5,974 bases of DNA from Verrucomicrobiota bacterium (GTDB taxonomy: Bacteria > Verrucomicrobiota > Verrucomicrobiia > Chthoniobacterales > UBA10450). A program made the translations under genes and the position numbers. The notes beneath the pieces were generated by a model. The model was not told the origin of the DNA. It saw only the letters and a program-made list of their open reading frames with translations, and ran no database searches. The stretch is from contig QHOF01000041.1 of the NCBI GenBank assembly GCA_003219335.1, forward strand, positions 19,890 to 25,863, written 5' to 3'. Positions 4,395 to 5,974 of the stretch are shown piece after piece. Each line of letters starts with the position of its first letter. Within the stretch, counting starts at the first letter, position 1.

Positions 4395-5322
4395 GATCGA
4401 CAGCAGATTGATCTAGCTCGCGCAGATAGCGAAAAAGATTCGCGGCTGCTTCGCGAAGGTCCTTTTTTTCGCTGAGTTTGCGAACAGCGGCAAACTTCAA
4501 AGAGCGGCGGTCTCCGGCCTGTCGCCGGACGTTCCGAAGAACGCGTTTCCTTGACAGAGGATGCCACGCCAGCAGTCCGACGTGCTGATTTTTCTCTGGC
4601 GAAAACAATTCGGCGTGATCAATCAACCGTAGCGGCGTCTTCGGCGCATAATGCGACGGCAATTGTCCCGGCGCAGAAATTTTTGGTCTTATCGCGGCGA
4701 CATCGATCTCGGCAAATTCGGACAATTGCTCTGCTGTGACTGGCCCCCGACGCAAGATTTCGATCTTGCCGTCGCGCACCACGACAATTGTCGATTCAAT
4801 TCCGTGCTGCGTTGGTCCTGCATCGATGATCAGCGGAGTTCGTCCATCGAGTTCGTCGAGAACGTGCTGCGCCGTAGTTGGACTTACGTTGCCAAACCGG
4901 TTCGCGCTTGGCGCGGCAAGCGGGTGATCCAATTCACGGTCGATTTTAGCGAACACCGGATGAGCGCTGATTCGAACCGCGACCGTGTCTAGGCCTGCCG
5001 TCACGATGTCGTGTACGATGTCGCGTTTCGGCAAAACCATCGTGAACGGGCCAGGCCAGAACTTGTCGGCCAGCTTCAAGATTAGTTTCCGATTTTGCGC
5101 CGGAAGATTGACAATTTTTTCCAGCCAGTCGCGGTTTGGGAGGTGAACGATGAGCGGATCGAAGCGCGGACGCTCTTTGGCCTCAAAAATCTTAGCGACA
5201 GCAATCGGATTTAGCGCATCGGCAGCCAGTCCGTAAACGGTTTCAGTGGGCAACGCGACAATCTCGCCTTCGCGCAGCAGTTCAACCGCCGCAGCGCGGT
5301 CGGTTGAAATCACCGTCTTCAC
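4315..5322 (-). CDS. sua5: L-threonylcarbamoyladenylate synthase, Sua5 type (YrdC + Sua5 domains)
   Basis: This cytoplasmic enzyme makes threonylcarbamoyl-AMP from threonine, bicarbonate and ATP, the first step of the t6A37 modification of ANN-decoding tRNAs. Residues 1 to about 200 form the YrdC domain: PTETVYGLAADA (25-36), KERPRFDPLIVH (49-60, with K49 and R51), GPFTMVLPK (91-99), VAVRISAHP (114-122), PLAAPSANRFGNVSPTTAQHV (134-154) and GIESTIV (174-180). PGQLPSHYAPKTPL (218-231) is the Sua5 linker that covers the active site, and 232-335 is the Sua5 domain (GLLAWHP, EAAANLFRYLRELD, GLGAATLDRLERA). At 335 residues this is the two-domain length, not the short TsaC form. The start is GTG at 5322, whose GTGA overlaps the purE stop, so the two genes are coupled. 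Residues about 256-275 (LSRKRVLRNVRRQAGDRRSL) look like an insertion and coincide with a pair of hairpins. Intact. Confidence 0.93.
   Translation of the reverse strand: MKTVISTDRAAAVELLREGEIVALPTETVYGLAADALNPIAVAKIFEAKERPRFDPLIVHLPNRDWLEKIVNLPAQNRKLILKLADKFWPGPFTMVLPKRDIVHDIVTAGLDTVAVRISAHPVFAKIDRELDHPLAAPSANRFGNVSPTTAQHVLDELDGRTPLIIDAGPTQHGIESTIVVVRDGKIEILRRGPVTAEQLSEFAEIDVAAIRPKISAPGQLPSHYAPKTPLRLIDHAELFSPEKNQHVGLLAWHPLSRKRVLRNVRRQAGDRRSLKFAAVRKLSEKKDLREAAANLFRYLRELDQSAVDLIVAERVPSHGLGAATLDRLERASHG
4513..4543 (-). repeat. Back-to-back perfect hairpins inside sua5
   Basis: In the sua5 sense strand, CGTTC-TTCG-GAACG (4543-4530) is a 5-bp stem closing a UUCG tetraloop with a C-G pair. It is followed without a gap by TCCGGC-GACAG-GCCGGA (4529-4513), a 6-bp stem with a 5-nt loop. 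Both stems are perfect. They encode about residues 260-270, in a basic stretch that appears extra compared with the usual spacing between GLLAWHP and the LSEKKDL-type segment. This is a candidate small palindromic element tolerated within a coding gene. Confidence 0.6.
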
Positions 5323-5810
5323 TTTGGCAACTTCACACTGAGCACGCTCTCGCTTTGTTTCCTGCGAAAAGCTTCGAGATTTTTGCGAATCTTTTCATCC
5401 GAAAGCGCGAGGATCGCCGTGGCGAGAAGCGCGGCATTTTTAGCCCCCGCTTCGCCGATCGCCAATGTGCCAACGGGAATCCCGCCCGGCATTTGGGCCG
5501 TGGATAAAAGCGAATCGAGTCCCTGGAGTTTCGATTGAACCGGAACACCGAGAACGGGCAGCCGCGTCTGAGCGGCAATAACTCCAGCCAAATGCGCCGC
5601 CCCGCCCGCGCCGGCGATGATGATTCGCAAGCCGCGATCGGCTGCCGTTCGCGCGAACTCGGCGGTCGCATCGGGCGTGCGATGGGCGGAGAGGACACGC
5701 GCTTCGTTCGGCACACCAAGTTCGTCCAGTGTCTCCACGGCATGCCGCATGGTTTCCCAATCGGATTTGCTGCCCATGATGATGGCAACCAGAGACTTCG
5801 ATTCAGGCAT
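5319..5810 (-). CDS. purE: N5-carboxyaminoimidazole ribonucleotide mutase (class I PurE)
   Basis: A 163-residue cytoplasmic enzyme that rearranges N5-CAIR to CAIR in de novo purine synthesis, normally as an octamer fed by PurK; no purK lies in this window. Motifs are VAIIMGSKSDW (8-18, phosphate loop with the Ser-Asp pair), RVLSAHRTPD (38-47, H43 equivalent to the catalytic His), IIIAGAGGAAHLAGVIAA (63-80), LPVLGVPVQS (84-93) and STAQMPGGIPVGTLAIG (103-119). The QMPGG-IPV-T segment is typical of class I. The same frame is open to an ATG at 5960, but the 50 upstream residues are unlike PurE, and starting at 5810 gives the normal family length. No SD precedes 5810; a -10-like TACAAT lies 6 nt upstream, so a leaderless mRNA is possible. 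Its TGA overlaps the sua5 GTG. Confidence 0.93.
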   Translation of the reverse strand: MPESKSLVAIIMGSKSDWETMRHAVETLDELGVPNEARVLSAHRTPDATAEFARTAADRGLRIIIAGAGGAAHLAGVIAAQTRLPVLGVPVQSKLQGLDSLLSTAQMPGGIPVGTLAIGEAGAKNAALLATAILALSDEKIRKNLEAFRRKQSESVLSVKLPK

Positions 5811-5974
5811 GGGCAAATTGTACGGCGTTTGATTCGTTTGCGCCAGCAAACTCACTCTTCGGGCTTCCCGTCCATGTCGCTCGGCTCCCGCCGGCTCCGT
5901 TCTGTGAAACGCCAAGCCTTCAACTGGCTGAAGTCGCGTCCTAATGAGATATTTGGCCATGAAGAGTCGCGGTA
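5811..5974. other. purE upstream region without a convincing gene
   Basis: These 164 bp hold no recognisable gene on either strand. The only long frame is an in-frame extension of purE (ATG at 5960) with low-similarity, Arg-rich content. Visible structure is a direct repeat CGGCTCC at 5882-5888 and 5892-5898 (10-bp period, very GC-rich), and a small inverted repeat CTTCA/TGAAG at 5918-5922 and 5929-5933. Nothing resembling a tRNA or a known riboswitch was seen. Confidence 0.5.
5817..5822 (-). promoter_or_regulatory. -10-like TACAAT directly upstream of purE
   Basis: On the minus strand TACAAT (5 of 6 matches to TATAAT) is followed by TTGCCC and then the purE ATG. A start site 7 nt downstream of the hexamer would be the A of the ATG itself, giving a leaderless transcript. 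No good -35 is found at 16-18 bp spacing (TGGCGC at 17), so support is limited. Confidence 0.3.

Noticed and set aside
4551..4992. Overlapping plus-strand frames opposite sua5
   Set aside because: The minus strand encodes an unambiguous Sua5 protein through this stretch.
5811..5960. 50-residue N-terminal extension of PurE from the ATG at 5960
   Set aside because: The sequence is unlike PurE, Arg-rich, and would make the protein unusually long; family length and motif placement favour 5810.
1..5974. CRISPR array, insertion sequence, tRNA or defence system
   Set aside because: No spaced repeats, transposase frame, cloverleaf or defence-gene motif was found on either strand.

Overview
The window most likely comes from a Gram-negative bacterium of the PVC superphylum, perhaps a Chthoniobacterales-type Verrucomicrobiota. 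This placement is an inference. It rests on the inner-core LPS genes, on kdsB lying directly upstream of pyrG (an arrangement known from Chlamydia), and on moderate GC content with very few Shine-Dalgarno sequences. No rRNA, tRNA, CRISPR array, insertion sequence or phage gene was seen.

Layout. (1) Positions 1-259, minus strand: the N-terminal end of an unrecognised, probably exported protein that runs off the left edge. (2) Positions 260-378: a divergent intergenic region with a weak sigma70-like promoter and five tandem 7-bp AT-rich units that end one base before the next start codon. (3) Positions 379-4394, plus strand: a tight operon rfaE1 - gmhB - kdsB - pyrG. (4) Positions 5810-4315, minus strand: a two-gene operon purE - sua5 that converges on pyrG and overlaps its 3' end by 80 bp. 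(5) Positions 5811-5974: a short purE upstream region with no convincing gene.

The plus-strand operon makes LPS inner-core precursors. The RfaE1 kinase and GmhB phosphatase act successively on heptose phosphates on the way to ADP-heptose. KdsB activates Kdo with CTP, and PyrG makes that CTP. PurE (purine synthesis) and Sua5 (tRNA t6A modification) are housekeeping genes with no direct pathway link to the operon.

The main surprise is that two of the four operon genes are broken, while the sequence on both sides of each break is well conserved. gmhB carries a perfect 10-bp tandem duplication that shifts the frame. Removing one copy restores a normal 178-residue enzyme. pyrG carries a single in-frame TAA at codon 247, and the reading frame continues uninterrupted through the whole glutaminase domain. 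These are recent lesions, population variants, or sequencing/assembly errors; the sequence alone cannot say which. Other oddities are a perfect 20-bp palindrome inside kdsB, a back-to-back pair of perfect hairpins inside sua5, an Arg-rich PyrG tail antisense to the conserved Sua5 C-terminus, and a possible leaderless purE. I see no convincing new multi-gene system; the interest lies in the lesions and small DNA elements.
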